In this document: positions 9,473-18,307 of the stretch, piece by piece | Layout of the letters: every line of letters begins with the position of its first letter | How positions within the stretch are numbered: position 1 is the first letter of the stretch | DNA from: an uncultured Halorubrum sp. | GTDB lineage: Archaea > Halobacteriota > Halobacteria > Halobacteriales > Haloferacaceae | Assembly: GCF_937146585.1 (NCBI RefSeq) | Contig: NZ_CAKZRO010000143.1 | Coordinates: 1 to 59,082, forward strand | Length of the DNA stretch: 59,082 bases | Reading direction: 5' to 3' | Program-made: the position numbers and the translations under genes | The notes under the pieces: generated by a model | What the model saw: only the letters and a program-made list of their open reading frames with translations | Told to the model about the DNA's origin: nothing | Databases searched by the model: none

Positions 9473-9532
9473 CGTCCGCAGGTAGTTGCGGGTACCAGAA
9501 CGCCTCTGGCGCTGGTGGAATCGCACGCTGAA

Positions 9533-9610
9533 ATGAACGGGAGTTCTTGCCGACGGCCCGACGCACCACAGCGAGCGTCCGCTATCGCCGGAGCGGTGAT
9601 GGAGAGATAA
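9533..9610 (+). CDS. Possible 25-codon upstream reading frame
   Basis: An ATG at 9533 opens a 25-residue frame (MNGSSCRRPDAP...) inside the predicted leader of the coiled-coil gene. It stops with TAA at 9608-9610, three bases before the ATG of that gene. A GGAG that could act as ribosome binding site for the main gene lies at 9601-9604 inside its end. The peptide composition is not typical of haloarchaeal proteins (basic rather than acidic), so it may be a regulatory or chance frame. Confidence 0.25.
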   Translation: MNGSSCRRPDAPQRASAIAGAVMER

Positions 9611-9613
9611 CAA

Positions 9614-10537
9614 ATGGTAACGAAAGAAGAAGTCATCGAGCAGTACGACGTGGAACCGATGGACGAGGCGGACAACGTGGACCTTTCTGAGGACGACTTG
9701 GACAACGGCTCCAAGGGCCAGCTCATCAAACGCGCCGGGCAGCTGCGAGACCGACGCAACGAGCTGAACCAGATGGCGTCCGAGCGCGCCTCCAAGCGCG
9801 ACGACCTCAACGCGAAGACGCGCGAGAAGGTCGACGAGGCCCAGGAGCACCGCGAGAAGCGCGACGAGCTCAACGAGCAGGTCCAAGAGCACAAGGACAA
9901 GCGCAACGAGCTCAACGCCGAGGCCAACGAGCTGTTCGACGAGGTCGAGGAGCTCAAACAGGACATGGAGCTCGGCTCCGGGAAGTCCATCGAGGAGCTC
10001 GAAGAGGAGATCGAGGACCTCGAGTTCCGCCAGCAGACCGAGGTGCTCGACGCGGAGGACGAGCGCGAACTCATCGAGAAGATCGACGACAAGCGCGAGA
10101 AGCTCGCCGAGAAGAAGGAGAAGGTCGACGACACGAGCGAGCTCGACGACCTCGTCGAGGAGGCCGAGGAGGTCCGGTCCGAGGCGTCCCAGCACCACCA
10201 GAAGGTGACGGAGCTCGCGGACAAGGCCCAGGAACACCACAACCAGATGATCGAGGCCTACCGCGAGGCCGACGACATCCGCGACGAGGCCGACGAGATG
10301 CACGAGCTGTTCGTCGAGGCCCAGGAGGCGGCCGACCGCCACCACGAGGACTTCGTCCGCGTCCAGAAGCGCCTGCGCGAGCTCGACAAGAAGGAGGAGG
10401 AAGAGCGCAAGGACGAGCGCGCCGAGAAGCGCGAGGAGGAGAAGGAAGAGGCCGAGGAGATCTATCAGAAGTTCAAGGAGGGCGAGACGCTCGACACCGA
10501 GGACCTGATGAAGCTCCAGAAGACCGGCCTCCTGTAA
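9614..10537 (+). CDS. Archaeal coiled-coil protein
   Basis: The 307-residue protein is almost wholly charged heptad-type sequence from residue ~28 to 285 (repeated RDELNE/KRDELN, EELEEEIEDLEFRQQTEV near 140, KRDERAEKREEEKEE near 260), with a short non-coiled head and tail. It belongs to a widespread archaeal family of long coiled-coil proteins (COG1340 type) whose role is not established; related proteins have been linked to DNA or cytoskeletal organisation. It contains no membrane segment or enzymatic motif. Codon use is less G+C-extreme than the neighbours, with many AAG and GAG codons, which follows from composition. Confidence 0.8.
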   Translation: MVTKEEVIEQYDVEPMDEADNVDLSEDDLDNGSKGQLIKRAGQLRDRRNELNQMASERASKRDDLNAKTREKVDEAQEHREKRDELNEQVQEHKDKRNELNAEANELFDEVEELKQDMELGSGKSIEELEEEIEDLEFRQQTEVLDAEDERELIEKIDDKREKLAEKKEKVDDTSELDDLVEEAEEVRSEASQHHQKVTELADKAQEHHNQMIEAYREADDIRDEADEMHELFVEAQEAADRHHEDFVRVQKRLRELDKKEEEERKDERAEKREEEKEEAEEIYQKFKEGETLDTEDLMKLQKTGLL

Positions 10538-10562
10538 GCCGGTCGAAGCGACGTTTCTGCGG

Positions 10563-10571
10563 TTCTTTTTC
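10563..10571 (+). terminator. T-rich terminator after coiled-coil gene
   Basis: TTCTTTTTC lies 25 bp after the stop in an otherwise G+C-rich stretch. Archaeal termination typically uses such T-tracts on the coding strand. Confidence 0.5.
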
Positions 10572-10669
10572 GACGCGCCGAGCGGCGGCTCCGTCGCCCG
10601 TCGCGCACTGATGCCCGGGGTTCGGCCGCGAGCGGAGGACCGCTGCCGACCGCCCAGGTTCGCGGCCGG

Positions 10670-12214
10670 TCAGTCGGTGCTGGTCGGCTCGTCCTCGGCG
10701 ACGAAGCGGTCGTACGCGGAGGTGAACTCCGATTCCGCCTCGGTCGCGTCCTCCCACGCGGTGAGGCCGCGCTCCGCGGCCGTGCCCGGGATCGAGTTGT
10801 CGAGGAGGAACGCCACGAGCCCGCCGACCGCCATCCCCGTCGAGCCGATGACGAAGACGGTGTTCGCGACGACGTCGGCCCCGAGGAACGGGCCGAGCAG
10901 GAACGCCTCGGAAAGCCCCTGCTGGAGGGCGTCCGCGCCCCCGACGCTCCGCATGTACTCCGGGACGGCCAGGCCGGTGAACAGCGCGATGCCGACGACG
11001 AAGATGTTGCGCGAGGAGTCGAGGTCGACGTACTTGAGGTTCGAGAGCCCGACGCCGACGATCTGGGCGAACATGGCGATGTAGAGCCCGCCGATGATCG
11101 GGCTCGGGATGGTGGCGACGAGCTGGCCGAAGTAGCCGACGAACCCGACGAGGATCATGAGCGCGGCGCCGATCTGGACGACGTACCGCGAGGCCACGCC
11201 GGTGAGGCCGATGGCGCCGACGTTCTCGGAGTACGAGGTCGACCCGCCGGTCCCCATCACGCCCGAGAAGACGTTCATGAGTCCCTCCATCCCGATCCCG
11301 TGCGTCGTCCGCTCGCTGCCGGGGGCGCCCATGCCGGAGAGCCGGGCGACGGCGTGGTAGTCGCCGATGGACTCGACGATCGAGGCCGCGACGCCGGCGA
11401 GCATGCCGATGACGAACGCGGGCGTGACGCTCGGCACGCCCCACTGGAGCGGGTAGATGAGGTGGACGGGGTCGGCCGCGGCGACGCTCGCCAGGTCGAC
11501 GTACCCCGGCGTGCCCGCTTCGAAGACTCCGAAAACCGAGAGGGACGCGGCGAGCACCCACGCGACGACGATACCGAGGAGGACCGGGAACAGCTGGAAC
11601 AGCTTGGACCGCGTCCCGAGGTACTGCGAGAACAGGACGATGGCGGCCAGCGTCAGCCCCACCAGCCACCAGTTCTGACTGGTCGCGGTGATCTCGGGGG
11701 CGTTGAACAGCGAGAGGCCGATGAGGACGATGACCGGGACGATGACGACCGGCGAGAGCGCCTTCCGCAGCCGGCCGACGAGGCCGAGGTAGCCGATCGC
11801 GACCTCGGCGAGCGCGGCGACGATGATCGCGCCCTGGAGCTGGAGCAGCGCCGCCCGCCACGCCTCGATGCCGGCCGGCGGGTTCGCCGTCACGACGCCG
11901 ACGACCGCGAGCGCCGGCGCGAGCATCGAGAACGGCGCGCCCTGGACGATCGGGTAGCGGTTGCCGAACGTCGTCTGGGCGAGCGTCGCGATCCCCGACA
12001 CGACGAAGAACGTGCCGACGAAGCGCGGGATGACCGACTCCGGCATGCCCATCGCGCCGGCGAGGATGAGGGGGACGGCGATGTTCGCCCCGACCATCGT
12101 GAGGTAGTGTTGCGCGCCGAGCAGGAGCGACCTCCCGAGCGGCGGTCTGTCGTCGATACCGTACTGAACGAACCCGTCTTCGCCCTCGTTTCCGCCCATT
12201 CCTGTGGCGTTCAT
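10670..12214 (-). CDS. NCS2-family xanthine/uracil permease
   Basis: Proton-coupled nucleobase uptake carrier. The 514-residue protein contains about 12-14 membrane helices and the family landmarks: QHYLTMVGANIAVPLILAG near residue 33, GNRYPIVQGAPFSMLAP near 85, SIVESIGDYHAVARLSG near 285 (the family's substrate-binding E-S-I-G-D-Y motif) and TGGSTSYSENVGAIGLTGV near 330. The frame extends to 12361 without homology. A box AATTTTTG near 12228-12235 on the minus strand suggests a transcript start near 12206, so the second ATG at 12199 is an alternative start. Nucleobase specificity cannot be told. Confidence 0.92.
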   Translation of the reverse strand: MNATGMGGNEGEDGFVQYGIDDRPPLGRSLLLGAQHYLTMVGANIAVPLILAGAMGMPESVIPRFVGTFFVVSGIATLAQTTFGNRYPIVQGAPFSMLAPALAVVGVVTANPPAGIEAWRAALLQLQGAIIVAALAEVAIGYLGLVGRLRKALSPVVIVPVIVLIGLSLFNAPEITATSQNWWLVGLTLAAIVLFSQYLGTRSKLFQLFPVLLGIVVAWVLAASLSVFGVFEAGTPGYVDLASVAAADPVHLIYPLQWGVPSVTPAFVIGMLAGVAASIVESIGDYHAVARLSGMGAPGSERTTHGIGMEGLMNVFSGVMGTGGSTSYSENVGAIGLTGVASRYVVQIGAALMILVGFVGYFGQLVATIPSPIIGGLYIAMFAQIVGVGLSNLKYVDLDSSRNIFVVGIALFTGLAVPEYMRSVGGADALQQGLSEAFLLGPFLGADVVANTVFVIGSTGMAVGGLVAFLLDNSIPGTAAERGLTAWEDATEAESEFTSAYDRFVAEDEPTSTD

Positions 12215-12336
12215 CGACGCAGGGGGACAAAAATTCGACCCTTGGCGACCGAGCGACGGGACGGTCGCGAGTCGAACCGTGCGGACGACCGGCGCCGTGG
12301 CCCGGTCGCCCCGGGACGCGCGTCGCCCCGCGACAG

Positions 12337-12346
12337 TATATATAAA
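12337..12346 (+). promoter_or_regulatory. Strong TATA box of the SppA gene
   Basis: TATATATAAA is the clearest TATA box in the window. Its centre is 28 bp upstream of the ATG at 12370, so the transcript should be leaderless. Confidence 0.7.
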
Positions 12347-12369
12347 CGGACCCGCGCCCAACCGACGGT

Positions 12370-13305
12370 ATGGACGACGCGCCGGCGAACGGACGGAAGG
12401 GACTGCTCGCGGCGGCCGCGGTGGGCGCGGCGACGACGATCGCGGGCCGCGCGGTGCTCTCGCGGCTCACCGGCGGCCGGTTCGGTGACGCCGACGAGTA
12501 CAACGTCGGGAAGGTGACCGTGTCGGGGCCGATCCGACGGAGCCAGGGGAGACCCTCGCCGCTGTCGGGCCCGGGCGGGGCGACCGCCGACGACGTGGTC
12601 GAGCAGATCGAGGCGGCCGACGAGGACGAGGACGTCGAGGCGCTGCTCGTCGAACTCAACACGCCGGGCGGCGAGGTCGTCCCGAGCGACGACATCCGGC
12701 GGGCCGCCGCCGACTTCGACGGCCCGACGGTGGCGTACGCGACCGACACCTGCGCCTCCGGCGGCTACTGGATCGCGAGCGGCTGCGACGAGCTGTGGGC
12801 CCGCGAGGCGAGCCTCGTCGGCTCCATCGGCGTGGTCGGGTCCCGCCCGAACGCGAAGGGGCTCGCCGACAAGCTGGGGATCTCCTACGAGCAGTTCACC
12901 GCGGGGGAGTACAAGGACGCCGGCGTCCCGCTGAAGGAGATCGAGGATGACGAACGGGAGTACCTCCAGGGGATCATCGACGGCTACTACGAGCAGTTCG
13001 TCGAGACCGTGAGCGAGGGCCGCGACATGGACCCCGACGCGGTCCGCGAGACCGAGGCGCGCGTGTACCTCGGCGACGACGCCGCCGAGATGGGACTCGT
13101 CGACGAGCTGGGGACCGAGGCCGACGTCGAGGACCGGCTCGCGGAGCTCGTCGGCGCGGAGCCCGAGGTCCGGGAGTTCACCCCCGAGCGCGGGCTGGCG
13201 GAGCGGCTCGGCATCGGGGCCGAGCGCGTCGCGTTCGCCGCGGGGAGCGGCGTCGCGGGCGTCTTCGCCGACGACGGCGGCGACATCGACGTGGAACTGC
13301 GATAG
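12370..13305 (+). CDS. sppA: SppA-type S49 serine protease
   Basis: Membrane-anchored signal-peptide peptidase family member. The 311-residue protein has an N-terminal hydrophobic segment (residues ~10-30), then the S49 core: ALLVELNTPGGEVVPSDDI near 91, the nucleophile S130 in TCASGGYW, SLVGSIGVVGSRPN near 148, and the general-base K182 in AGEYKDAG. The Ser-Lys dyad is therefore intact. Length fits the short single-domain archaeal/Bacillus form rather than the double-domain E. coli protein. It likely degrades leftover signal peptides or other membrane peptides. It is divergent from the permease. Confidence 0.9.
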   Translation: MDDAPANGRKGLLAAAAVGAATTIAGRAVLSRLTGGRFGDADEYNVGKVTVSGPIRRSQGRPSPLSGPGGATADDVVEQIEAADEDEDVEALLVELNTPGGEVVPSDDIRRAAADFDGPTVAYATDTCASGGYWIASGCDELWAREASLVGSIGVVGSRPNAKGLADKLGISYEQFTAGEYKDAGVPLKEIEDDEREYLQGIIDGYYEQFVETVSEGRDMDPDAVRETEARVYLGDDAAEMGLVDELGTEADVEDRLAELVGAEPEVREFTPERGLAERLGIGAERVAFAAGSGVAGVFADDGGDIDVELR

Positions 13306-13390
13306 CGGGCGGCGCAGGGCCGAGCCGGGCGAGCCGATCGCCGACCGCCGACGGGGAGGATTTTTGGTCGGCGGCGGTGTGGGTCGACAC

Positions 13391-14527
13391 GTGACGACGC
13401 TGGTCATCTGCGTCGACCGCTCGGGGGCGATCGGTCGCGCCACCAACGTCCCGATGCCGGTCGCCGGCTGGGAGGCCGTCCGGTCGCTGGTCACCGACGC
13501 CGGGCTGGACGACCCCGAGGACGCCAGCGTGAACTGCCTGCTGGAGTCGCTGCGCGTCGCGCGCGACCTCAGGGACGAGCGCGAGGAGTCGGTGGTGGCG
13601 GTCGTCTCCGCCGAGAGCGACACCGCCGTCGGCGCGGACCGGTCGATCGCGGCCCAACTCGACGACCTCGTGGAGCGGTACGACCCGCGGGCCGCGATCG
13701 TCGTCGTCGACTCCGCCGAGGACGAGCGCGTCCTCCCGGTCGTCGAGTCGCGGATCCCCGTCGACTCCGTCGACCGCGTCGTCGTCCGGCAGGCCCGCGA
13801 CATCGAGTCCACATACTACCTCCTCAAGCAGTTCCTCGCCGACGAGCAGCTGCGGTCGACGGTGCTGGTCCCCATCGGCGTCGCGCTGCTCCTCTTACCC
13901 GTGCTGTTCTACCGGTTCTCCGCCGGCGAGGCGGTCGCCGGCGTCGCCGGCCTCCTCGGGGCCGCGCTGCTGTACAAGGGGCTCGCGATCGACCGGCTCG
14001 TGGCCGGCGTCCCCGAGCGCGTCCGCGAGGCGCTGTACGCCGGCCAGGTGTCGGTCGTGACGTACGTCGTCGCCGGCGGGCTCGCCCTGGTCGGCGGGTT
14101 CTTCGGCTTCCTCGCGGCCTCGGAGCTGGGCCCCGGCTCCCCCCGGCTCGTCGAGGTCGTGGAGTTCACCTACTCGGCGGTGCCGTGGTTCGCGGTCGGC
14201 GGCGTGACGGCGGCGGTCGGGCGGCTGTTGGACGAGCTGATCCGCGACGAGGGGATCAGGACTCCGTACCTGAACCTCCCCTTCGTCATCGCCGCGGTCG
14301 CGCTGGTCGTCCGCGGCTTCGCGGGCTACTTCCTCGCGCAGGAGGCGATCCACGAGCCGCTGTCGGCGTACGGCATGACGATGACCCCGGTCCAGCAGCT
14401 CGCGGCGTTCATCGTCGGCGGCATCGTCGTGTCGCTCGTCGGCGTCAAGGTCGCCAGCGACGTCGGCACCGAGACCCTCGAAGACGTCATCGACGCGGAG
14501 CGGGACGCCGAGGGCCAGCGCGAGTAG
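13391..14527 (+). CDS. DUF373 membrane protein
   Basis: The 378-residue protein begins TTLVICVDRSG, characteristic of archaeal DUF373. It has an N-terminal soluble Rossmann-like region (residues ~1-145, with VVAVVSAESD and AAIVVVDSAEDERVLPVV) and about six membrane helices after residue 158. GTG at 13391 is chosen because the conserved family start follows it and a T-rich box at 13359-13366 lies 28 bp upstream; an earlier in-frame start at 13364 overlaps that box. Function is unknown; the cytosolic domain resembles nucleotide-binding domains, but no binding motif is certain. Confidence 0.85.
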   Translation: MTTLVICVDRSGAIGRATNVPMPVAGWEAVRSLVTDAGLDDPEDASVNCLLESLRVARDLRDEREESVVAVVSAESDTAVGADRSIAAQLDDLVERYDPRAAIVVVDSAEDERVLPVVESRIPVDSVDRVVVRQARDIESTYYLLKQFLADEQLRSTVLVPIGVALLLLPVLFYRFSAGEAVAGVAGLLGAALLYKGLAIDRLVAGVPERVREALYAGQVSVVTYVVAGGLALVGGFFGFLAASELGPGSPRLVEVVEFTYSAVPWFAVGGVTAAVGRLLDELIRDEGIRTPYLNLPFVIAAVALVVRGFAGYFLAQEAIHEPLSAYGMTMTPVQQLAAFIVGGIVVSLVGVKVASDVGTETLEDVIDAERDAEGQRE

Positions 14528-14608
14528 GTGACCGGGCGGTCGGTCCCGTTCGACCGCGATCGGGCCCCGACCGACCCCCTTTTGTCGGTCGCGGCCGGGG
14601 TGGCGGGC

Positions 14609-15433
14609 ATGGACGTCTACGGACTGATCGGGAACCCGGTCGGCCACTCGCTGTCGCCGCCGATGCACGAGGCGGGCTACGAGGCGCTCGGCCTCGACGC
14701 GCGGTACGTGACCTTCGAACCGGACGCGGACGCGGCGGCCGCGGCGGTGGCCGGGGCCGCGGACCTCGGCGTCGCGGGGCTCAACGTCACGGTGCCGTTC
14801 AAGCGGGACGCGCTCGACGCGGTCGACGCCGCCCCGCTCGCCGAGCGGATCGGCGCGGTCAACACGGTCGACTACGGTCCCGTCCGGGCCGGCGAGGCCG
14901 ACCGACCGCGCGGCCACAACACCGACGCAGCCGGCGTGACGCGGGCGCTCGCGCACCACGACGTGGCGATCGACGGTCGCGACGCGCTCGTGGTGGGCGC
15001 GGGCGGCGCGGGGCGGGCGGCCGCGTTCGCGCTGGCCGACGCGGGCGGCGCGGTCCACGTCGCGAACCGAACCGCGGAGCGGGCGGTCGAACTGGCCGAG
15101 GCGGTGCCGGGCGCGACCGGCGGCGGCCTCGACGACCTCGGCGAGCGCGTCGCGGCCGCGGACCTGCTCGTCAATGCGACGAGCGTGGGGATGGAAGCGC
15201 CCGAGGAGACGCCGGTCCCCGCGGACCACCTCCACGGCGACCTCGCGGTCCTCGACGCGGTGTACGCGCCGATCGAGACGCGCCTGCTTCGCGAGGCCGC
15301 CGCCGCGGGCGCGACGACCGTCGACGGCGCGTGGATGCTGCTGTTCCAGGGGGTCGAGGCGTTCGAGACCTGGACCGGCGAGAGCGCGCCGGTCGACGCG
15401 ATGAACGCGGCGCTGCGCGCGGCGTTGGAGTAA
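14609..15433 (+). CDS. aroE: Shikimate dehydrogenase
   Basis: NADPH-dependent reduction of 3-dehydroshikimate to shikimate in aromatic amino acid synthesis. The 274-residue protein shows the substrate site [14 protein letters not shown] at residues 8-21, the catalytic lysine in [12 protein letters not shown] near 66, GHNTDAAGV near 103, the NADP-binding [15 protein letters not shown] near 130, and a C-terminal [17 protein letters not shown] at 14609 is chosen over the in-frame start at 14528 because homology begins at [10 protein letters not shown]. It supplies the chorismate branch used by the pab-type operon 1.2 kb downstream, though other aro genes are not here. Confidence 0.95.
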   Translation: MDVYGLIGNPVGHSLSPPMHEAGYEALGLDARYVTFEPDADAAAAAVAGAADLGVAGLNVTVPFKRDALDAVDAAPLAERIGAVNTVDYGPVRAGEADRPRGHNTDAAGVTRALAHHDVAIDGRDALVVGAGGAGRAAAFALADAGGAVHVANRTAERAVELAEAVPGATGGGLDDLGERVAAADLLVNATSVGMEAPEETPVPADHLHGDLAVLDAVYAPIETRLLREAAAAGATTVDGAWMLLFQGVEAFETWTGESAPVDAMNAALRAALE

Positions 15434-15453
15434 GGCGGCGGAGGGTGGGGGGA

Positions 15454-15912
15454 CTACACGAGCCCCGGGCTGGCGAGCAGTCCGGCGGTGAGGATGAGGC
15501 CGACGGAGACGGCCGACGCCCCGTAGAGGAACGGCTTGGCGTCGCGGGCGGGCTCGCGGAGCTTGTCGGCGTCGAGCCCGTCGGCCAGCTTCGAGCCGGC
15601 GACCTCGACGAGCCCGGTGCCGACGAACCACAGCCCGAGCATGGTCAACACGAGGTGGCCGCGGGGCGTGCCCGTCAGCGCCTCGAGCGTGTACAGCGTG
15701 CCCGCCATGTGCCCGCCGGAGAGGACGAACGCGAGCGCGCCGATCCGCGTGATCCAGCGCAGCCGTCCGACCACCGAGTCGAGCGCCGCGGTCCCGATGT
15801 CGCCGCGGAGCGCGGGCGGGAGGACCGCGAGGGTGACGAACAGCACGCTGCCGACCCAGAGGACGGCGAAGCCGACGTGGACCGACCACATGACGGGGTT
15901 GATAACGTCCAT
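15454..15912 (-). CDS. CopD-like four-helix membrane protein
   Basis: The 152-residue protein has four hydrophobic helices (residues ~8-30, 55-78, 85-105, 128-150) with histidines in VMWSVHVGFAVLWVG and SGGHMAGTLY. This resembles the CopD / DUF2269 group of small integral membrane proteins that may bind haem or copper. Function is not established. The ATG at 15912 follows from the helix pattern; the frame reads on upstream but becomes the acidic-protein shadow. It converges on aroE with a 20-bp gap and diverges from the HhH gene. Confidence 0.7.
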   Translation of the reverse strand: MDVINPVMWSVHVGFAVLWVGSVLFVTLAVLPPALRGDIGTAALDSVVGRLRWITRIGALAFVLSGGHMAGTLYTLEALTGTPRGHLVLTMLGLWFVGTGLVEVAGSKLADGLDADKLREPARDAKPFLYGASAVSVGLILTAGLLASPGLV

Positions 15913-15982
15913 ACCCGGGAGACGCCCCGGGAACACTAATAAACCGGCGAGACGGGACGACGGCGGAGCCCCCCGGAGACGG

Positions 15983-15992
15983 TTTTTAAATA
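15983..15992 (+). promoter_or_regulatory. TATA box of the HhH gene
   Basis: TTTTTAAATA centred 28 bp upstream of the ATG at 16016. Confidence 0.6.
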
Positions 15993-16015
15993 TCTCCCAC
16001 GTGTAGCCGTCGGTA

Positions 16016-16588
16016 ATGGCCCTACTCCAGAAGCTCAAAGAGAAGCTCGGATTCGGGAGCGGTTCGAGCGGGCGCGAGTCCGGCGAGACCGAAGTGACCG
16101 TCGAGCGCGAGTCGGAACCGGCGGCCGAGCCGGCCGCGAACGACGACGAGGCGACGGAGAGCCCGTCCGCGGCCGGCGAGTCGGCGGAGAGTTCGACGCC
16201 GGACGACGAGGCGGAGGACCCGGCAGCGGTGATCGACGAGGCCGAGGCGGGAGCGGCCGAACCCGACGAGGGCGACGAGCCGGTCGCGACGGAGACGGAG
16301 GCCGCGGCCTCGACCGAGTCGCTCGTCGACGAGGCGGCGGACGACGCGGCCGAGCCGGCGGAGGCCGCGGCGGGCGGCGACGACGACGTCGCGGTCGACG
16401 ACGACGACCGCGGGCCGAGCGTCGAGGAGATCAAGGGGATCGGCCCGGCGTACGCCGAGCGCCTCGCCGGGATCGACATCGAGACCGTCGGCGACCTCGC
16501 CGGCGCGGACGCCGCCGCGGTGGCCGAGGGGGCGAGCGTCGGCGAGAAGCGCGCCGCGACGTGGATCGACCGCGCGAACGAGTTCTGA
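16016..16588 (+). CDS. Acidic protein with C-terminal helix-hairpin-helix domain
   Basis: The 190-residue protein has a short amphipathic start (MALLQKLKEKLGFGSG), a ~115-residue acidic low-complexity stretch of Glu/Asp/Ala, and a C-terminal helix-hairpin-helix domain (residues ~137-190; EEIKGIGPAYAERLAGI and TVGDLAGADAAAVAEG). Such HhH domains bind DNA backbone or mediate protein contacts. The type is common in haloarchaea, often annotated only by its HhH domain. The exact role is unknown. It is followed closely by pabB on the same strand but has its own promoter. Confidence 0.8.
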   Translation: MALLQKLKEKLGFGSGSSGRESGETEVTVERESEPAAEPAANDDEATESPSAAGESAESSTPDDEAEDPAAVIDEAEAGAAEPDEGDEPVATETEAAASTESLVDEAADDAAEPAEAAAGGDDDVAVDDDDRGPSVEEIKGIGPAYAERLAGIDIETVGDLAGADAAAVAEGASVGEKRAATWIDRANEF

Positions 16589-16645
16589 GGCCGGCCGCGT
16601 TCGGGCGACCGCAACTGTTTCCTCGCCTCCGGCGAAGAGCGTCAC

Positions 16646-18307
16646 ATGAGGCGAGCGGTACACACCGATCGAGACCGGTTCCGCGCGGTCGCGGCCGCGG
16701 CGGCGGACGGGGCGCGGGTCCCGGTCGAGCTCCGGGTCGCCGTCGACGACCCCTTCGCTGCCTACCGTCGCGCCCGGGACGGCCCGGGCGGGATCTTCTA
16801 CGAGACGACCGGCGGCCAGTCGGGCTGGGGGTACTTCGGCGTCGACCCGATCGAGCGGGTGACCGTCTCCGGCGAGGCGGTCGTCGCCGACGTGGGCGGT
16901 GAGGGCGGCCGATCCGGGGCGGAGGACGGCGCGGGGCCCGCGGGCGACTACCGACGCCCGTCGCCGTCGCTGTCGGCGCTGGAGGGCGTCCTCGACGGCG
17001 AGGCGCTGGCCCGCGGCGACTGCGAGGTGCCGTACCCGTGCGGCGCGTTCGGCTGGCTCTCCTACGACGCCGCCCGCGAGCTGGAGGAGTTCCCGCCCGC
17101 CGCCCCCGACGGCCCCGGTGCGGTCGACGACCGCGGACTGCCGCGGCTTCAGGCCGCGCTGTTCGACCGGATCGCGGCCTGGGAGTGCCCCGTCGACGCC
17201 GACGGCGAGTCCGAGTCCGTCGCGCTCCGCGTCACCGCCTGTCCCCGGGTGCCGGCCGGGCTCGACGACCCGGCGGCCGACAGGGAGGCGCTCGACGCGC
17301 TGTTCGACGGGGGGCGAGAACGGGCGGCGGGACTGATCGACCGGATCGAGGCCGGCGAACCGGGGTCGACAGCGGCCCCCGATCCGACCGCGGACCACGC
17401 GACCTTCGAGAGCGACGTGGGCCGGGAGGGGTACGCCGACGCGGTCCGGCGGGTCAAGGAGTACATTCGCGAGGGCGACACGTTCCAGGCGAACGTCTCC
17501 CAGCGGCTGACGGCGCCGGCCGCGGTCCACCCGGTCGACGCGTACGACGCCCTCCGGGCGGTGAACCCGGCCCCGTACTCCGGGCTGATCGAGCTCGGCG
17601 ACCGCCCGACCGGCGTCGACCTCGTGAGCGCGAGCCCGGAGCTCCTCTTGGAGCGCGAGCCGACCGCCGACCCCGAGCGCGGCGCGCGCCTCGTCACGGA
17701 GCCCATCGCGGGGACGCGCCCCCGAGGGAACTCCGAGGCGGCGGACGCGGACCTGGAGACCGAACTGACCGGCGACGAGAAGGAGCGCGCGGAACACGCG
17801 ATGCTGGTCGACTTGGAGCGCAACGACCTCGGCAAGGTGTCGCGGTTCGGCACGGTCGACGTGAGCGAGTACCGCCGCGTCGACCGGTACAGCGAGGTGA
17901 TGCACCTCGTGAGCCTGATCGAAGGGGAGGCGCGGCGGGGCGTGGGGCTCGCGGACGCGGTCGCGGCCTGCTTCCCCGGCGGGACGATCACGGGCGCGCC
18001 GAAGCCCCGGACGATGGAGATCATCGACGAGCTGGAACCCACGCGTCGGGGACCCTACACCGGGTCGATGTTCGCGGCCGGGTTCGACGGCCGCGCGACG
18101 CTGAACATCGTCATCCGGACGCTCGTGCGCCACGCCGCGGAGTACCACCTCCGGGTCGGGGCCGGGATCGTCCACGACTCCGACCCGGACGCGGAGTACG
18201 AGGAGACGCTCGCGAAGGCGCGGGCGCTGGTGAGCGCGGTCGACGAGGCGCTCGCCGCCGGCGGCATGGCGGTCGACGAGCCGGTCGAGGGGGCGGTGGA
18301 GCGATGA
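16646..18307 (+). CDS. pabB: Aminodeoxychorismate/anthranilate synthase component I
   Basis: Chorismate-using enzyme; with the next gene's glutaminase it aminates chorismate. The 553-residue protein has the TrpE/PabB N-terminal domain (CGAFGWLSYDAARELEEF near 132) and the catalytic domain: YIREGDTFQANVSQRL near 273, LVSASPELLLERE near 325, PIAGT at 353-357, GDEKERAEHAMLVDLERND near 376, and PGGTITGAPK near 448. PIAGT is the anthranilate-type motif, whereas classical PabB has PIKGT, so by this residue alone TrpE is possible. Clustering with a lyase-like class IV aminotransferase, in the order typical of haloarchaeal pab loci, favours PabB. Confidence 0.8.
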   Translation: MRRAVHTDRDRFRAVAAAAADGARVPVELRVAVDDPFAAYRRARDGPGGIFYETTGGQSGWGYFGVDPIERVTVSGEAVVADVGGEGGRSGAEDGAGPAGDYRRPSPSLSALEGVLDGEALARGDCEVPYPCGAFGWLSYDAARELEEFPPAAPDGPGAVDDRGLPRLQAALFDRIAAWECPVDADGESESVALRVTACPRVPAGLDDPAADREALDALFDGGRERAAGLIDRIEAGEPGSTAAPDPTADHATFESDVGREGYADAVRRVKEYIREGDTFQANVSQRLTAPAAVHPVDAYDALRAVNPAPYSGLIELGDRPTGVDLVSASPELLLEREPTADPERGARLVTEPIAGTRPRGNSEAADADLETELTGDEKERAEHAMLVDLERNDLGKVSRFGTVDVSEYRRVDRYSEVMHLVSLIEGEARRGVGLADAVAACFPGGTITGAPKPRTMEIIDELEPTRRGPYTGSMFAAGFDGRATLNIVIRTLVRHAAEYHLRVGAGIVHDSDPDAEYEETLAKARALVSAVDEALAAGGMAVDEPVEGAVER

